Shown in pieces: positions 62,215 to 64,000 of a stretch of 64,000 nucleotides of DNA. The position numbers and the translations under genes were made by a program. The notes beneath the pieces are model-generated. The model worked only from the letters and a program-made list of their open reading frames with translations, was not told the origin of the DNA and made no database searches. Within the stretch, counting starts at the first letter, position 1, and every line of letters begins with the position of its first letter. Source of the DNA: Pseudomonadales bacterium (lineage in GTDB: Bacteria; Pseudomonadota; Gammaproteobacteria; Pseudomonadales; Azotimanducaceae). The stretch covers positions 1-64,000 of the forward strand of contig JAQXDL010000023.1 of NCBI GenBank assembly GCA_029251375.1, in the 5' to 3' direction.

Positions 62215-63987
62215 TTATTTACTAGCGATTGAAAAATTATGAGCAACGAGGGATAGGTTGGGGTTATAAGAAGCATCAGGCTGTGTGTCGGTATGCCAAG
62301 TCTCTTTCATATACTCAATTTCTTTTTGAAAACGCTCGAAACCTTCACCCGAGCTATCTGATCCGCGCGTTAGAGATTCGTAGTGCAAAAGCTCGACATT
62401 CGCCAACCAAAGATTCCGAACGCCAGACTGTTGGACTTTAAGACACAGATCCACATCATTGAACGCAACCTGCAAGTTCTCCTCTTCAAAGCCTCCAACC
62501 TCAAGAAACTTAACTTTTTTAATCGCCATACAAGCTGCTGTAACTGCTTGATAATTTTGATTGGAGATCAGTCGTGACATGAACCCTTCGTCGTCTCTTT
62601 CAGAAAATTTAAAACAGTGATCCGCAACTCCACCATAACCAATAAGCACACCTGCATGTTGGATTTGACCGTTTGGGTAAAGTAATTTTGCTCCAACACA
62701 GCCGATGTTTGGACGCGCCGCATTACTCACCATTTGCGTCAGCCAATCATCACTTAGAACTTCAATGTCATTGTTTAGAAACAGAAGAATTTCGCCTTTG
62801 GCATGAGTCACCGCGAAGTTATTAATGGCTGAATAGTTAAAAGGCTCATTATATTTAATAACCCGTGCGATTCCTGCATCAGAAATACTTTGAAAGTAAG
62901 CTAGCGCCTCTGGGTCGTCGGATTGGTTGTCCACTAACAAAATTTCGAAATTAGAATAACCTGCCGAATTCATAATTGAATCGATGCACTGTTGGGTTAT
63001 TTCAAGCGCATTACGTGTCGGGATGATGATACTGACCAACGGCTTTTGCTCTAGTTCCCATTGCGCAGATCTTATTCCCTCAGAGGATATATTAAATGCA
63101 CTGATAGGGAGTTTTGGCTGAATCAGGCTAACCGTCAATTCTGCCTCTCGCAGTCGCAAAGATTTGGTCGCATTTTCAGGTAGATAGGGAAACTGGAAAA
63201 GTGACAGAGGAATATGTACGACAGCGCCATCAAGTTCTTCATCGGCAAATAGTGACGCTAAAAGTTGAAACGCTACGTCATCATAGTTTCCCATGAAAAC
63301 TGGATATTCAGTCTGAAAAACGCGTATGTTAAAAAGTGCACTTCGGCCAATGTAATTGACTGATAAAAAGTAATCGGGATTCCAGTCGGGCTTCAATTGA
63401 GGATTCATCGGCTTATCGAATTTATCTCTATGGTCATGGTCCGTATACACCACATTAGGCTGACTAGCTTCGTTTAGGAACCGGGAAAGGTATCCAAGGC
63501 AGTCGCCACTCAACTGATCCCCTGCTTCCAAGAACATAACGTAACTGGTTGAGGATTCAGCCTTATCAAGGGCTTGTCGTAGATCATGCAACTGATTAAA
63601 ACGCGTGACGTAATGCTTATCATCGATTATTTCAGCAGTGGACTCGTTCTCTTTGCCGAGCAGCGCAACCAGCAAATCTGGGTATTGTTGATCTGCAATA
63701 CTGTCAAGGGTCTGCCGAACAAGCGCAGTTTGCCGCACATCCGCCAGAACGATGACAAATCGACAGTTCTGCGGCTGATTTTCTGCGACAAAGCGGCTGA
63801 TCTCTTGGTCTTGGCGAAGCAAAAGTTGCTCGTAGGCTTTAAGAGACTGCACACCGTCGCGAAAATGCACATATCCTCGGTGCAACTTCTTGATGAGCGG
63901 ATGACTGTTAACGACCTTCATCTTAAATTGCAGAGGGAAGAGCTGAGTCAATCGGAGAATCTTGTTTATCAAAGTAACAACTACCAA
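62215..63987 (-). CDS. Family 2 glycosyltransferase with two GT-A-like domains, possibly 5'-incomplete
   Basis: At least 590 residues. Residues ~50-290 look like a degenerate first domain (FVIVLADVRQTALVRQTLDSI, MFLEAGDQLS, VYTDHDHRDK). A canonical GT2 domain follows at ~310: VSIIIPTRNALEITQQCIDSI, ILLVDNQSDD, ILLFLNNDIEV and GGFEEENLQVAFNDVDLCLKV. It would add sugars in cell-surface polysaccharide or rhamnan-type assembly. The TTG at 63987 is the first start in the window, but the frame stays open to the edge, so the real start may lie outside; an ATG at 63921 is another option. Confidence 0.85.
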   Translation of the reverse strand: MVVVTLINKILRLTQLFPLQFKMKVVNSHPLIKKLHRGYVHFRDGVQSLKAYEQLLLRQDQEISRFVAENQPQNCRFVIVLADVRQTALVRQTLDSIADQQYPDLLVALLGKENESTAEIIDDKHYVTRFNQLHDLRQALDKAESSTSYVMFLEAGDQLSGDCLGYLSRFLNEASQPNVVYTDHDHRDKFDKPMNPQLKPDWNPDYFLSVNYIGRSALFNIRVFQTEYPVFMGNYDDVAFQLLASLFADEELDGAVVHIPLSLFQFPYLPENATKSLRLREAELTVSLIQPKLPISAFNISSEGIRSAQWELEQKPLVSIIIPTRNALEITQQCIDSIMNSAGYSNFEILLVDNQSDDPEALAYFQSISDAGIARVIKYNEPFNYSAINNFAVTHAKGEILLFLNNDIEVLSDDWLTQMVSNAARPNIGCVGAKLLYPNGQIQHAGVLIGYGGVADHCFKFSERDDEGFMSRLISNQNYQAVTAACMAIKKVKFLEVGGFEEENLQVAFNDVDLCLKVQQSGVRNLWLANVELLHYESLTRGSDSSGEGFERFQKEIEYMKETWHTDTQPDASYNPNLSLVAHNFSIASK

Positions 63988-64000
63988 GTGGGCTGTAAGG

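Overview
The window looks like one chromosomal segment of a Gram-negative, free-living, probably marine gammaproteobacterium. Base composition is close to balanced. Genes are short-spaced and often overlap by 1-14 bases. There is a TonB-dependent outer-membrane receptor, several lipoproteins and Sec-exported enzymes, and the purine genes are of proteobacterial type (cytochrome-linked PuuD, PuuE, RutR-like regulator, PpnN). I cannot fix the genus from sequence alone. No phage, insertion sequence, integrase or CRISPR array was seen.

Layout. (1) 1-2160: a decayed lipoprotein gene and a GC-rich exported alpha/beta hydrolase whose composition differs from its surroundings. (2) 2261-11479: a six-gene minus-strand operon (two DUF3604/PHP-like lipoproteins around a metallo-beta-lactamase-fold protein, then an anchored PpiC-like isomerase, a HupE/UreJ-type membrane protein and a long GST-like protein), divergent from a TetR regulator. 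I know no described function for this set. (3) 11858-24521: mixed metabolism: an SDR enzyme lying between 20-bp direct repeats, a flavin monooxygenase, an exported glutathione peroxidase, a methyltransferase, a YwqK/MORN lipoprotein, tRNA-Ala(GGC), two phosphoribosyltransferase paralogues, a CaiB-type CoA-transferase, SelO, an M20 peptidase, an epimerase and an SRPBCC protein. (4) 24545-59429: a 35-kb island for purine scavenging and breakdown. (5) 59778-64000: a third phosphoribosyltransferase paralogue, an oligopeptide-type solute-binding protein and a glycosyltransferase that may run off the right edge.

How the island works together. A TonB receptor and an exported ADGF-type adenosine deaminase, with two exported NUP-family proteins, would handle nucleosides outside the cytoplasm. 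Two NCS2 permeases import bases. PpnN and a LOG protein release bases from nucleotides. Two adenine/adenosine-deaminase-type enzymes, guanine deaminase and an 8-oxoguanine-deaminase-like enzyme feed hypoxanthine, xanthine and urate to XdhABC. PuuD, UraH and UraD take urate to allantoin. PuuE, allantoicase and ureidoglycolate lyase take allantoin to glyoxylate and urea. UreDABC-EFG releases ammonia. A RutR-like regulator sits divergently from xdhA over a near-consensus RutR operator. The route from base to ammonia is therefore complete in one island.

Unusual points include in-frame or intergenic short tandem repeats at four island loci (ureD-ureA gap, guaD, uraD, xdhA), a phosphoribosyltransferase lacking the expected catalytic Asp, an adenosine-deaminase-family member lacking the HAGE glutamate, and a leader with two mutually exclusive hairpins upstream of a permease gene.
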